This document shows, in pieces, positions 8,722-16,652 of a stretch of DNA of 64,000 nucleotides. This stretch comes from Nocardia wallacei (GTDB taxonomy: Bacteria > Actinomycetota > Actinomycetes > Mycobacteriales > Mycobacteriaceae). Position numbers and translations under genes: made by a program. The stretch lies in the NCBI RefSeq assembly GCF_014466955.1, contig NZ_AP023396.1, forward strand, positions 7,626,001-7,690,000. The letters are read 5' to 3'. Numbering within the stretch: the first letter of the stretch is position 1; every line of letters starts with the position of its first letter. The notes beneath the pieces are model-generated. The model was not told the DNA's origin and searched no databases. It worked only from the letters and a program-made list of their open reading frames with translations.

Positions 8722-9324
8722 ATGAGACACGGATCGCGAGGCCGGGCATTCGGACGTCCCGGCGGTTGGCAGCAAGCCGATCTGCCCGACGCCGCCGATG
8801 CCCCGGACTGGTTCGCCGGGAGGTTGCCGAGCGAGTGGTTCGCGGGCCCGCCGACGATCGAGATCGACCGCGACGAGATCATCGTGATCGGCGAGTTGCC
8901 GCTCCCGACGCCGGAATCGAGCGATGGTGACGAGCAGGAGGCAGACGATGCCGCCACCTCCGTTCCGCGCGCTACCTGGGAGGGGCTGGTCGCGCGCTTC
9001 CGCGAGTCCACCCGCCCGGCCCGCATGCGGATCGCGCAGGAGGCCCAGGCCCGATACGGGCGCAGTGTGGCCTGGGGCGTCTCCGTACAGGGCGAGCGAA
9101 TCCTGTTCACCCACTCGGCGGTTCCGGTCATGACCCGCCTGCGCCAGCCCGAACGCAAGGTCCTTGACACCCTGGTGGACGCCGGGGTAGCCCGCTCCCG
9201 CGCCGACGCCCTGGCCTGGACGGTCAAACTGGCCGGCCAACACGCCGAGGAATGGCTCGAGGAATTGCGCTCGGCCATGCGCAAGGTGGAAGACCTACGC
9301 GCCGAAGGCCCCCGCGGCCTTTGA
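8722..9324 (+). CDS. Conserved hypothetical actinobacterial protein
   Basis: 200-residue soluble protein of unrecognised family. The N-terminus is Gly/Arg-rich, then an acidic stretch (SSDGDEQEADDAA, ~73-85) separates it from a C-terminal half (~90-195) with predicted helices: WEGLVARFRESTRPARMRI, and VLDTLVDAGVARSRADALAW, followed by WLEELRSAMRKVEDLR. The segment DAGVARSRADALAWTVKLAG resembles the helical bundle that ends many actinobacterial ParD/CopG-like hypotheticals, but this is weak. The start has a purine-rich Shine-Dalgarno (GAGGTAGG) and a palindromic operator-like site upstream, so expression is probably regulated. Function unknown. Confidence 0.8.
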   Translation: MRHGSRGRAFGRPGGWQQADLPDAADAPDWFAGRLPSEWFAGPPTIEIDRDEIIVIGELPLPTPESSDGDEQEADDAATSVPRATWEGLVARFRESTRPARMRIAQEAQARYGRSVAWGVSVQGERILFTHSAVPVMTRLRQPERKVLDTLVDAGVARSRADALAWTVKLAGQHAEEWLEELRSAMRKVEDLRAEGPRGL

Positions 9325-9436
9325 CGGACGCGGGAAGCGGCATCCCACGGCCCCGGCACGGGAGGACGGGTTTCCCTGCCTGAACCCGGTCCGCCCTGGC
9401 GGGGCGGGTCTCGGCGTACCGGCCGACCTGTCGGGC

Positions 9437-9442
9437 TAGGGT
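9437..9442 (+). promoter_or_regulatory. -10 box, leaderless start of aroQ
   Basis: TAGGGT followed by 6 nt (GGCGGG) and ATG at 9449. The GGCGGG could alternatively act as a weak ribosome site. Confidence 0.5.
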
Positions 9443-9448
9443 GGCGGG

Positions 9449-9880
9449 ATGGCACCGATTCTCGTGCTCAACGGCCCCAACCTGAACATGCTGGGCATTC
9501 GGCAGCCTGAGGTGTATGGGTCGGACACGCTCGATGATGTGGTCGCGTTGTGCCGCCGGACGGCCGCGCGATTCGATCGGGAGGTCGAGCCGTTCCAGTC
9601 CAATTCCGAAGGCGCGCTGATCGATCGCGTCCATGCCGCGCGGGGCGTCGAGGGCGCCATCGTGATCAACCCGGGCGGCCTCACCCACACCTCGGTGGCA
9701 TTGCGCGATGCCCTGGTGATCCCGGAGGTGCCGATCGTGGAGGTGCACATCTCGAACGTGCACGCCCGCGAGGAGTTCCGGCACCACTCCTACATCTCGC
9801 CCATCGCCACCGCCGTGATCGCGGGCATGGGCATCCAGGGTTACGCCGCCGCTATCGAATTCCTCTGTGCCACAACATAA
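9449..9880 (+). CDS. aroQ: Type II 3-dehydroquinate dehydratase
   Basis: Third enzyme of the shikimate pathway: dehydrates 3-dehydroquinate to 3-dehydroshikimate in the cytosol. The 143-residue length is typical of the dodecameric type II enzyme. Family motifs are present: [16 protein letters not shown] with the catalytic Tyr near residue 23, [27 protein letters not shown], and the signature [18 protein letters not shown] with the catalytic His. The late stretch [16 protein letters not shown] is close to the M. tuberculosis enzyme. No other aro gene is nearby, so it is solitary here; convergent with the downstream lipoprotein gene. Confidence 0.95.
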   Translation: MAPILVLNGPNLNMLGIRQPEVYGSDTLDDVVALCRRTAARFDREVEPFQSNSEGALIDRVHAARGVEGAIVINPGGLTHTSVALRDALVIPEVPIVEVHISNVHAREEFRHHSYISPIATAVIAGMGIQGYAAAIEFLCATT

Positions 9881-9895
9881 ACGGCGGGGACTGAC

Positions 9896-10408
9896 TCAGG
9901 AGGCGCAGCCGATTGCGGCCCCTGCGGCCGCCGGGACCCCGTGCCGGTTCACGCAGTCGAGACCCTCGCCGACGTCGATCACGCGCCAGTGCGTGTGCCC
10001 GTCCCGCTCGGAGTACTCGAACAGATACATGACCGGGTGGAGGGTGCCCTCCGGGTGAGACATGGCCGATGCGAACGAGCCACTGCATCGGGCCTGTTCG
10101 AGACGGGCCAAGGGGTATCGAGGCGTCCCGGTCATTCTCAACGTGGTGATCAGGTACTCGTCGGTTACATCAGCGCACGGATCGGCCACCGGCGGCGCGG
10201 GGGCAGGCGCGGCCGAATTGCCCGGTGCCGGAGCCGCGCTCGGCGCTGCGGGCGCGGCGGCGGGTTCGGGCGCCGAAGAGGCAACCGACGCGGTTCCGCC
10301 CGGGGCGGGCCTGGTGGTTTCCGCGCCGGATTCGCTTCCGCCGCCGCACGCCGCGACCGAGATCGTGAGGGCGGCCGCGAAGGCGGTGAACAATGCGCTG
10401 CGGGTCAT
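9896..10408 (-). CDS. Secreted lipoprotein, unknown function
   Basis: 170 residues. Signal peptide MTRSALFTAFAAALTISV with lipobox VAAC, so the mature protein should be membrane-anchored by a lipidated Cys. Next comes a ~55-residue Ala/Pro/Ser-rich linker, then a compact C-terminal domain (DPCADVTDEYLITTLRM onward) with four Cys residues that could form two disulfides. ATG 10408 was chosen over 10477 because AGGGAGAAG lies at Shine-Dalgarno distance and the signal peptide begins there. No catalytic motif was recognised. Confidence 0.85.
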   Translation of the reverse strand: MTRSALFTAFAAALTISVAACGGGSESGAETTRPAPGGTASVASSAPEPAAAPAAPSAAPAPGNSAAPAPAPPVADPCADVTDEYLITTLRMTGTPRYPLARLEQARCSGSFASAMSHPEGTLHPVMYLFEYSERDGHTHWRVIDVGEGLDCVNRHGVPAAAGAAIGCAS

Positions 10409-10565
10409 GACTTCTCCCTGGTGAGCACGGCCTCGGGGCACTGCTGGAGCGACGAGTTCAGAGGCGGCCGACCTCACGAAACCCCTTCTCGCGCAACGCT
10501 TCGATGTCGCTTGATCATCGATGGCCGAGCGCGACTCGTTACCGGGTGGAACGAAGGAAAATGCC

Positions 10566-10610
10566 TTGTCCGGTCCGAGATGTAGTAGTTATGCTACGTC
10601 CCATCTCTAG
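10566..10610 (+). promoter_or_regulatory. Promoter and operator-like repeats of the ABC-2/XRE operon
   Basis: TTGTCC (10566-10571), 18-bp spacer, TATGCT (10590-10595). The -10 overlaps an imperfect palindrome GTAGTAGTTATGCTAC, and a related half-site TAGTGTGCTACGG follows near 10609. The likely user is the small HTH protein ending the operon (12396-12638). Confidence 0.5.
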
Positions 10611-10628
10611 TGTGCTACGGAGGGTGGG

Positions 10629-11558
10629 ATGACGGTAGGCGACGGCGTGGTGCTGGATGTCCGAGGTCTGCGGATGCGGTACGGCAGCCGGGATGTCTTG
10701 CACGACGTGACTTTTCAGGCCCGGGCGGGCGAGGTGCTGGTGCTGCTGGGCCCCAACGGCGCGGGCAAGACCACCACGATCGAGATTCTCGAGGGCTTCC
10801 GGATGCGTTCGGCCGGAGAGGTTTCGGTGCTGGGCATCGATCCGGCCCACGGCGACGAGGCGTGGCGGGCGCGGCTGGGTGTCGTGCTGCAGTCCTGGCG
10901 CGATCACGGCCGCTGGCGGGTGCGGGAATTGCTGTCGCAGGTCGGCGCGTATTACGGGCCGTACTCCACGGCCGCGATCACCAGGCCCTGGGATACCGAC
11001 GAATTGATCGCGGCCGTCGGCCTGACCGCACAGCGCGACGCCCGGATCAGCAGCCTGTCCGGCGGCCAGCGCCGCCGCCTGGATGTGGCCATCGGCATCG
11101 TCGGCCGCCCGGAACTGCTGTTCCTGGACGAGCCCACCGCCGGTTTCGACCCGCAGGCCCGCCGCGAATTCCACGACCTGCTGCACCACCTGGCCGACGA
11201 CGAGCAGACCACCATCATGCTCACCACCCACGATCTGGACGAGGCCGAGAAGCTGGCCGACCGCATCCTGATCCTGGCCGGCGGCCGCATCATCGCCAAC
11301 GGCTCGGCCGACGAGCTGTCCCGGCGGATCGAGGGCGAGGCCGAGGTGAAATGGACCCGCGACGGTCAGCGGTTCGTGCACACCACGACCGAGTCGACCA
11401 AGTTCGTCTACGAACTGTTCCAGCAGTACGGCGCGGCGATCGACGAACTGGAGGTCCGCCGCGCCTCGCTGGAGGACACGTACATGACCCTGGTGCAGCG
11501 CTTCGAATCCGGGCAGACCGACACCGAGGTCCACACTCTCGAGGAGGTCACCCGATGA
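10629..11558 (+). CDS. ABC transporter ATP-binding protein (ABC-2 exporter)
   Basis: 309-residue ATPase subunit powering export with the permease encoded immediately after it. Walker A GPNGAGKTTT (~38-47), signature SLSGGQRRRLDVA, Walker B ELLFLDEPTAGFDP and the H-loop TTHDLDEAE are all intact. The C-terminal ~80 residues (EAEVKWTRDGQRFVHT onward) form the extension typical of DrrA/CcmA-type exporters. A good Shine-Dalgarno (GGAGGG) precedes ATG 10629. Its stop overlaps the permease ATG by 4 bp, so the two are translationally coupled. The substrate is probably a drug or lipid-like molecule, but unproven. Confidence 0.93.
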   Translation: MTVGDGVVLDVRGLRMRYGSRDVLHDVTFQARAGEVLVLLGPNGAGKTTTIEILEGFRMRSAGEVSVLGIDPAHGDEAWRARLGVVLQSWRDHGRWRVRELLSQVGAYYGPYSTAAITRPWDTDELIAAVGLTAQRDARISSLSGGQRRRLDVAIGIVGRPELLFLDEPTAGFDPQARREFHDLLHHLADDEQTTIMLTTHDLDEAEKLADRILILAGGRIIANGSADELSRRIEGEAEVKWTRDGQRFVHTTTESTKFVYELFQQYGAAIDELEVRRASLEDTYMTLVQRFESGQTDTEVHTLEEVTR

Positions 11559-12406
11559 CACCGAAGACGGCGGCGGTCCGGGCGGGCGCGGCCCGCGGGC
11601 TGATCGAGCTGCGCCAGCTGCACACCAACGGCCAGGACCTGTTCATGCAGTACTTCTGGCCGGTGCTCATGCTGGTGGCGTTGTTCTTCATGCGCAACGG
11701 TCACTTCGAGGCGACCGGCATCGGCCTGGGTTCGCTGGCCCTGCCGAGCATTCTGGGCCTGCTCGTCGCCTCCACCGGCCTGATGGGCATCTCGCAGTGG
11801 CTGACGATGGACCGCGAGGACGGAACGTTGTTGCGCGCCAAGGTAACTCCGAACGGCATGGCCGGCTACTTGATCGGCAAGCTCATCAGCACCTCGGGCA
11901 CAGTGCTGGTGCAGGTACTGGTGATGCTGGCGGCCGGGGCGCTGGTGGTGGGCGGCATCCGCCTCGACAGTCTCGGTGGCTGGTTCACCCTGCTCTGGGT
12001 GCTGGTGCTGGGCCTGCTCGCGACGCTGCCGATCGGCGCGATCATCGGATCGGCGTTCGAGAATCCGCGCGGTGTCGGATTCGCCTCGTTCCCGATCATG
12101 GGTTTGGTCGCGGTGTCGGGCATCTTCTACCCGATCACCTCGATGCCGGGCTGGGTGCAGGGGCTGGCGCAGGTGTTCCCGATCTATTGGATGGGCCTGG
12201 GCATGCGCTCGGCGCTGCTGCCGGACGAGGCGGCGGTGGTCGAGCTCGGGCACTCCTGGCGGCACTGGGAGACCTTCGGCGTCTTCGTGGCCTGGGCCGC
12301 GATAGGCTTGGCGATCGCGCCGATCATGTTGCGCCGCATGGCTCGCCGCGAATCCGGTTCGAGCGTGGCGACCCGCCGGGAGAAAGCGATGCAGCGTGCC
12401 TACTGA
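11555..12406 (+). CDS. ABC-2 type permease
   Basis: 283-residue membrane subunit of the exporter, with six hydrophobic helices. These include YFWPVLMLVALFFM, VLVQVLVMLAAGALVVGGI, LLWVLVLGLLATLPIGAIIG and FPIMGLVAVSGIFYPITSMP. The last carries the GIFYPITSMPGW motif common to ABC-2 permeases. ATG 11555 overlaps the ATPase stop (ATGA). The downstream HTH gene begins inside its last codons, so the three genes form one operon. Confidence 0.92.
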   Translation: MTPKTAAVRAGAARGLIELRQLHTNGQDLFMQYFWPVLMLVALFFMRNGHFEATGIGLGSLALPSILGLLVASTGLMGISQWLTMDREDGTLLRAKVTPNGMAGYLIGKLISTSGTVLVQVLVMLAAGALVVGGIRLDSLGGWFTLLWVLVLGLLATLPIGAIIGSAFENPRGVGFASFPIMGLVAVSGIFYPITSMPGWVQGLAQVFPIYWMGLGMRSALLPDEAAVVELGHSWRHWETFGVFVAWAAIGLAIAPIMLRRMARRESGSSVATRREKAMQRAY

Positions 12407-12638
12407 GGTCATCTACAACCGCATCGCGATGCTGCGCGCCGAACGCGGCATCTCGCGGCGGCAGCTGGCCGAGGCACTGGGCGTGCACTACCAGACGGTC
12501 GGATACCTCGAACGCGGCGAGTACAGCCCGAGCCTCCATCTGGCGCTGCGCATTTCGGAGTTCTTCGGGGTGGCGGTGGAGGTGGTCTTCTCCACCACAC
12601 CGTTCCCCCGGCTGGGCTCCGAATCCGAATCCGCCTGA
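12396..12638 (+). CDS. Small HTH (XRE/Cro-CI) regulator
   Basis: 80-residue single-domain DNA-binding protein. The helix-turn-helix is obvious: RIAMLRAERGISRRQLAEAL followed by GVHYQTVGYLERGEYSPS, then ALRISEFFGVAVEVVFS, the usual end of YgzD/Yozg-like small XRE proteins. GTG 12396 overlaps the permease stop by 11 bp. Regulators of this type often sit in ABC-2 exporter operons and probably repress their own operon; the palindromic site near 10582-10597 is the natural candidate operator. Confidence 0.9.
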   Translation: MPTEVIYNRIAMLRAERGISRRQLAEALGVHYQTVGYLERGEYSPSLHLALRISEFFGVAVEVVFSTTPFPRLGSESESA

Positions 12639-12666
12639 GCCGCACGGCTTCGTCTCGTCCCCTTCG

Positions 12667-12990
12667 TCAAAGCTTCGCGAGCCGGTCCTGTTCCTTCTGG
12701 TATGCGCGCCATGCCTGCTGGGTCGGGGTCGGCTTCGTCATGAGTGCCTGCCAGTCGGTCGAGCGGACGAAGTTCACGACCATCAGCACGGGCAGGATGA
12801 ACGCCTGGAAGAAGATCAGGTAGCTGCCACCCTCGAACACGAAGGCCAAATACGCCGCGTAAGCGAGGTATCCGGCGCCGAAGGCGGCATTGAACCACCG
12901 CACGGTCTCGCTCTGCCCACCCTTCACGGCCGCCATCGAGACCATGACGATGCCACTGACCGCGAGCATCCCGACGTACACCTCGAACAT
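12667..12990 (-). CDS. Small membrane protein, unknown
   Basis: 107 residues with three hydrophobic segments (MLAVSGIVMVSMAAVKG, FGAGYLAYAAYLAFVF, YLIFFQAFILPVLMVVNFV) and a charged C-terminal tail. ATG 12990 is preferred to GTG 13008 because GGAAGGGAAG lies at ideal Shine-Dalgarno spacing before it and inside the longer version. No family recognised. It is convergent with the HTH gene. Confidence 0.75.
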   Translation of the reverse strand: MFEVYVGMLAVSGIVMVSMAAVKGGQSETVRWFNAAFGAGYLAYAAYLAFVFEGGSYLIFFQAFILPVLMVVNFVRSTDWQALMTKPTPTQQAWRAYQKEQDRLAKL

Positions 12991-13144
12991 GAACTTCCCT
13001 TCCGACACCTGGTCCGACCCACTGTCAGCACCCGATGCCCGAAAGAAAACCGCGAACCCCTTGCCGGGCCCTTACCAAGCCCTTGCACCGCCGCTACCGG
13101 AGGTCTCCTCCACCGCGACTGTCTCCGAATCCGCTCGAACGGCA

Positions 13145-13176
13145 ACGGCCCTGATCCACATTCGGATCAGGGCCGT
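13145..13176. terminator. Strong hairpin downstream of the DUF397/DUF5753 operon
   Basis: Perfect 13-bp inverted repeat (arms 13145-13157 and 13164-13176; ACGGCCCTGATCC / GGATCAGGGCCGT) with a 6-nt loop. It lies 25 bp beyond the DUF397 stop on the reverse strand. No T-tract follows. Confidence 0.7.
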
Positions 13177-13200
13177 GCACAGCCTCGAAAACGCTTGCCC

Positions 13201-13407
13201 TCAGGGTCGATCGAACTCTCCGTGCCACATACCGGTGGTGAAGGCATCCCACTCGCCCGGTGCGAACACCAGTGCGGGGCCGGAGGGGTTCTTGCTGTCA
13301 CGCACCCCGACCGCACCTTCATCGAGGAACGCGACTTCGACGCAATCCTTCGACCCCGTGCTACGGCTGCTCTTGAACCATCGGGCTTGGGTTAGGTCTA
13401 CGCTCAC
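13201..13407 (-). CDS. DUF397 domain protein
   Basis: 68-residue protein almost entirely a DUF397 domain: ARWFKSSRSTGSKDCVEVAF, then VGVRDSKNPSGPALVFAPGE and WDAFTTGM. It is the standard partner of DUF5753-type XRE regulators, as in the Streptomyces WhiJ and AbaA-like loci, where such pairs control development and antibiotic production and behave like antitoxin/toxin-like modules. The GTG start (13407) overlaps the stop of the regulator gene, so the two are translationally coupled. Confidence 0.92.
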   Translation of the reverse strand: MSVDLTQARWFKSSRSTGSKDCVEVAFLDEGAVGVRDSKNPSGPALVFAPGEWDAFTTGMWHGEFDRP

Positions 13408-14291
13408 GCTGCATACTCCTTTGCGATCTCTAGGATGAATGCGCGACTCTCCGCCTCATCCAGCGCCCGCCGTTCGATGTCGGCGTACACCTCACGATAC
13501 TGCCGAACCTCCTCCGGCTGCTCCAGATACAGATCTCCCACGAAGCCTTGCACGTAGACGACTGGCGGCATCGTCAGTTCGGCCTTCGGATGGACGGGAA
13601 ACTCCAGGATCACGAACGCACCGACCATCAGACCTCGGTAGGTCCCAGCGGACATCGGAACTACACGAATCGACATGTCGGACAGCGGCCTTGCCTCGGC
13701 GAGGTGGCGCAGTTGCGCCTCCATAATTCGCGCATTGCCCGTCGTTCTCCGCAGTGCTGACTCATCGATCAACACGTGCAGGGCGAACGGCTTGTTCATC
13801 CGGGTGAGTCTCTCCTGGCGTTTCAAACCGGCTTCCAACATCCGCTCGACATCGGCGGAAGGTTTGTTCGGAAACTCGGTCCAGATCAGCTCACGTCGGT
13901 AGTCGGCAGTGTGCAGCAGGCCGGGCAGGAAGGTGGTCTGGTACGACGTGATGCGCTGGGCCGCGTCCTCCAGGCTCACGAACAACCCGAACTCCTTGGG
14001 GATGGCGTCGTCGGCGAAGGCTTGCCACCAGCCGGTTGCCTTCGTCTCCTTGACGAGTTCGGTGATGACTCGGGTTTCCTTGGGGGTCAGCTGGTACAGG
14101 TCGCAGAGGTGTTGCATGAGGACCGGGTAGAGGCGGGCGTTCTGGCCGGTCTCTATCTTCCAGAGGGTGGATCGGGCTACGCCGATGGCGTCGGCGGCGG
14201 CCTCGCGGCTGATGCCGGCCTGTTTGCGCATGGCCTCGAGGGTGAGGCCGAGCATGCGGCGGGCGGTGTTCGTATCGGCTGTGGGTGTCAT
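13404..14291 (-). CDS. XRE-family regulator with DUF5753 domain (WhiJ-like)
   Basis: 295 residues. An N-terminal helix-turn-helix (~12-65) has the recognition region GISREAAADAIGVARSTLWK followed by IETGQNARLYPVLMQHLCDL. A DUF5753 domain fills the rest, with characteristic LEDAAQRITSYQTTFLPGLL, RRELIWTEFPNK and ESALRR. ATG 14291 has a Shine-Dalgarno (GGAGG) upstream. Paired with a DUF397 protein, the standard arrangement of the large actinobacterial WhiJ-like family. Probably a DNA-binding regulator whose activity is tuned by the DUF397 partner; targets unknown. Confidence 0.92.
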   Translation of the reverse strand: MTPTADTNTARRMLGLTLEAMRKQAGISREAAADAIGVARSTLWKIETGQNARLYPVLMQHLCDLYQLTPKETRVITELVKETKATGWWQAFADDAIPKEFGLFVSLEDAAQRITSYQTTFLPGLLHTADYRRELIWTEFPNKPSADVERMLEAGLKRQERLTRMNKPFALHVLIDESALRRTTGNARIMEAQLRHLAEARPLSDMSIRVVPMSAGTYRGLMVGAFVILEFPVHPKAELTMPPVVYVQGFVGDLYLEQPEEVRQYREVYADIERRALDEAESRAFILEIAKEYAA

Positions 14292-14497
14292 CGAAAGGGC
14301 CTCCGGGACGGCTCGTTTGAGAAAACGCGTTTTTACTCGAACAGGAATTCACCGGCTACTGAAACGGAGCCGGATTTCTGCCGAACATTGGTGCCCGAGC
14401 ATTGCGTAGAGACCTGCACGGGTGTGTTCTAGATGCACGCCCGGCCGCCCCGGACGTACCAGATCGCCACTGCAAAAACACTTTTCGGAGGTGCAGA

Positions 14498-14725
14498 GTG
14501 CTCGGAATCCCAGTCACCGATCAGAATGCGTTGCCCCCGGACGAGATAGCAGCCAGCGTACACCCGAACGCCGCTGTGCCGCACTCATTCTCGAAGGAAG
14601 TTCGAAAGGAGGGGACCGACGAATTTCGCGTCGGCCAGAATGAACCGACCACGGTGGTCGGACCATCGCTGCATACCCTGCGGGAAATACTCGACAAATT
14701 GTCCGAGCTGGCACGGGATGTGTGA
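14498..14725 (+). CDS. Small hypothetical protein A of three-ORF cluster
   Basis: 75 residues, hydrophilic, no recognised domain; the C-terminus LHTLREILDKLSELARDV is a predicted amphipathic helix. GTG 14498 is supported by a GGAGG Shine-Dalgarno seven bases upstream. It is divergent from the DUF5753 regulator and overlaps the next ORF by 8 bp, so the three small ORFs are probably one transcript and possibly targets of that regulator. Confidence 0.6.
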   Translation: MLGIPVTDQNALPPDEIAASVHPNAAVPHSFSKEVRKEGTDEFRVGQNEPTTVVGPSLHTLREILDKLSELARDV

Positions 14726-14975
14726 GCGCCGCACCCGAGCGGGGGAATGGCTGGCCGTCTGGCGACTCGATCACTGGCGCATCCGCGTGCTGCTCGTGCG
14801 CGGCAGCGCCGGGGACGAGCGGCCGTTGCTGCGCGCCCACATCCCGGCGCACGCACCGGATCTGGCCGAAGTGCGCGAGCGATTCCCGGAGCTGTCCATA
14901 CTATGGAACGCGATCCGGCACGAATACTGGGCGGAAGCGACTACGCCCCAGGCGCATTCACGGGGGACGATGTGA
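14718..14975 (+). CDS. Small hypothetical protein B of three-ORF cluster
   Basis: 85 residues; central region has alternating hydrophobics (WLAVWRLDHWRIRVLLVRG) and a charged, Trp-containing C-terminal half (VRERFPELSILWNAIRHEYW). No family recognised. ATG 14718 lies inside the end of ORF A, and the stop overlaps the start of ORF C, so translation is likely coupled. Its reality rests on this phased overlap arrangement. Confidence 0.55.
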   Translation: MCERRTRAGEWLAVWRLDHWRIRVLLVRGSAGDERPLLRAHIPAHAPDLAEVRERFPELSILWNAIRHEYWAEATTPQAHSRGTM

Positions 14976-15157
14976 ACGACACGCCGACCGACACCGACCG
15001 TGCCGACGAGATCACGGCACGCGCCGAACGGGCGGGCTACCGCCTCGAGCACATGCCCGGTTCGCTACACGAATGGCACCTGCTCGACGCCGAAGACGGC
15101 GCACCGCTCTATTCGTCCACCACCCTCGCCCTGATAGAGCAGTGGCTGAACGAATAG
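14972..15157 (+). CDS. Small hypothetical protein C of three-ORF cluster
   Basis: 61-residue acidic protein: ITARAERAGYRLEHMPGSLH followed by EWHLLDAEDGAPLYSSTTLA and EQWLNE. The pattern of a short strand-rich core with a terminal helix resembles many small proteins next to DUF397/XRE pairs, but no named family is recognised. GTG 14972 overlaps the stop of ORF B (GTGA). Convergent with the reductase gene. Confidence 0.6.
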   Translation: MNDTPTDTDRADEITARAERAGYRLEHMPGSLHEWHLLDAEDGAPLYSSTTLALIEQWLNE

Positions 15158-15197
15158 CCCGGCCGCCGTACTCAGCGTCGGAACTTCATGAAAACGG

Positions 15198-16073
15198 TCA
15201 GGCCGCGCGACCCCGCATGAGCTCGAAGATCGACACCGCGCGGCCTGCCTGCTCGCTGGCGGCGAGTGCCTTGCGCCAGAAGGTTTGCGCGGTGTGCGAG
15301 AGGGTGGCGTCCACGCCGACCTCCTCGCTGGCGTCGATGATGTGCTGCGCCCCGGCGTCCATCATCCGGAACGCCGACTCGTCGCCCCAGCCGCCCGCCT
15401 TGGCCGCGGCGGCGTACTCGGCCATGAAGAACGGGAACGCCTCGCTGGAACGCTGTGCGTAGGGCAGGAATTGGTCGATATCGTGGCCGGAGCGCTCGAT
15501 GACCGCCAGCGCCTGGTCGAACGCGAGCATCCAGGGATGGAAGACCACCAGCAGCGCTTGGTAGAAGACCTGCGCCACACCGTCGTCCGCGCCGAGGTAC
15601 TCCTGCGGGCTGAGCGGGCGCAGCAGCTCGGCGTGCCGGTCGAAGACCTCGCGGGGGCCGCTGTAGAAGATGTACGAGGCCGGATGGGTGATGTTGTCGC
15701 CCGCCGACATGAACCCGCCGGACAGGAACTGCGCGCCGTGCGAGCGCACCCAGGCGCCGCCCGCGCGGGCCTTCTCCGGGGAGTCGGAGGACAGGTTCAC
15801 GATCACCTTGCCCGGGAGCTGATCGACGGCCGGGCCGAGCACGTCGTACATGGCGGCGTAGTGGGTCAGGCTGAGCACGATCACCTCGTTCGCGGCCAGC
15901 GCCTCGGCGACGGTGGCGGCCCGCTTCGCGCCGAGTTCGGCCATGGCTTCGGCCTTTTCGGGGCTGCGGTTCCACACCGTCACCTCGGTACCGGCGGCCA
16001 GGAACTGCCGCACCATCGCCTGGCCCATGGGTCCGAGCCCGACGACGGTGACGGAACGGGTCTGCTGAGACAT
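15198..16073 (-). CDS. NADPH-dependent imine reductase/6PGDH-like oxidoreductase
   Basis: 291 residues. The N-terminal Rossmann domain begins VTVVGLGPMGQAMVRQFLAA, then VTVWNRSPEKAEAM, the NADP-type pattern shared by beta-hydroxyacid dehydrogenases and imine reductases (IRED). The C-terminal all-helical half resembles the IRED dimerisation domain (VFYQALLVVFHPWMLAFDQA) rather than the catalytic-Lys domain of hydroxyacid dehydrogenases. The natural substrate is unknown. A divergent HxlR regulator (16212) with an inverted repeat between them suggests inducible expression. Shine-Dalgarno GAAGGA precedes ATG 16073. Confidence 0.85.
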   Translation of the reverse strand: MSQQTRSVTVVGLGPMGQAMVRQFLAAGTEVTVWNRSPEKAEAMAELGAKRAATVAEALAANEVIVLSLTHYAAMYDVLGPAVDQLPGKVIVNLSSDSPEKARAGGAWVRSHGAQFLSGGFMSAGDNITHPASYIFYSGPREVFDRHAELLRPLSPQEYLGADDGVAQVFYQALLVVFHPWMLAFDQALAVIERSGHDIDQFLPYAQRSSEAFPFFMAEYAAAAKAGGWGDESAFRMMDAGAQHIIDASEEVGVDATLSHTAQTFWRKALAASEQAGRAVSIFELMRGRAA

Positions 16074-16160
16074 CTTGCATCCTTCGCTGTGCTGCTCTGG
16101 TCGGGTTTCGGCGCCGGTTCCGATAGTCGTCGCCGCAGGTAGGCTCGGGAAGAGCGCACG

Positions 16161-16187
16161 TCGAGGTCGGGTTGCTTACCTCGAGGT
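16161..16187. promoter_or_regulatory. Operator-like repeats between reductase and HxlR genes
   Basis: TCGAGGT (16161-16167) is repeated directly at 16181-16187, 20 bp apart, and also forms an inverted repeat with ACCTCGA at 16178-16184. Half-sites two helical turns apart suit a dimeric winged-helix regulator; HxlR (16212) is the likely binder. Confidence 0.55.
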
Positions 16188-16211
16188 TCGGAAACCGGTC
16201 AGGAGGTCGCA

Positions 16212-16565
16212 GTGGAAACCAGCCGTGACGCAGATCACGATGTGTGCGGGATGTCGATCGCGATCGATGTCGTCGGCGGCAAGTGGAAGTTGCACCTGAT
16301 GTGGGTGCTCGGCGCGGGGCCGCAACGGTTCGGCCAGATTCGGCGGATGCTGGACGGGGTGAGTGAGAAGGTGCTCGCCGAGAATCTCCGGCATCTGGAG
16401 TCGGCCGGGGTGGTGCATCGTGAGATCTATCCGGAGATCCCGCCGCGCGTGGAGTACTCGCTCACACCGCGCGGGGAGGAACTGCGCCAGGCCCTCGTTC
16501 CCTTGGAGGAGTGGGGCGACAGGCACCGTGACCACGTCCTGGGCTGCGAACTCAACCCGGTGTGA
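16212..16565 (+). CDS. HxlR-family transcriptional regulator
   Basis: 117-residue winged-helix regulator. HxlR signatures are visible: DVVGGKWKLHLMWVLGAGPQ, RFGQIRRMLDGVSEKVLAEN, LRHLESAGVVHREIYPEIPP, and the wing VEYSLTPRGEEL. A Cys (Cys12, in DHDVCGMS) precedes the domain as in redox- or aldehyde-sensing members of the family. The GTG start has a strong Shine-Dalgarno (AGGAGG). It is divergent from the reductase gene and probably controls both. Confidence 0.92.
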   Translation: METSRDADHDVCGMSIAIDVVGGKWKLHLMWVLGAGPQRFGQIRRMLDGVSEKVLAENLRHLESAGVVHREIYPEIPPRVEYSLTPRGEELRQALVPLEEWGDRHRDHVLGCELNPV

Positions 16566-16652
16566 ACGTCAGGCACGACAAAGTGTTAGTGCCGGTTCAG
16601 AGCGAGCGCGTCTCGTGCGGCGGGAAGGCGGTTCACACCGGAGAATGTCGGG

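Noticed and set aside
10610..11554. Forward ORF joined in-frame to the permease
   Set aside because: The 315-residue extension runs through the ATPase gene in another frame; the permease begins at ATG 11555.
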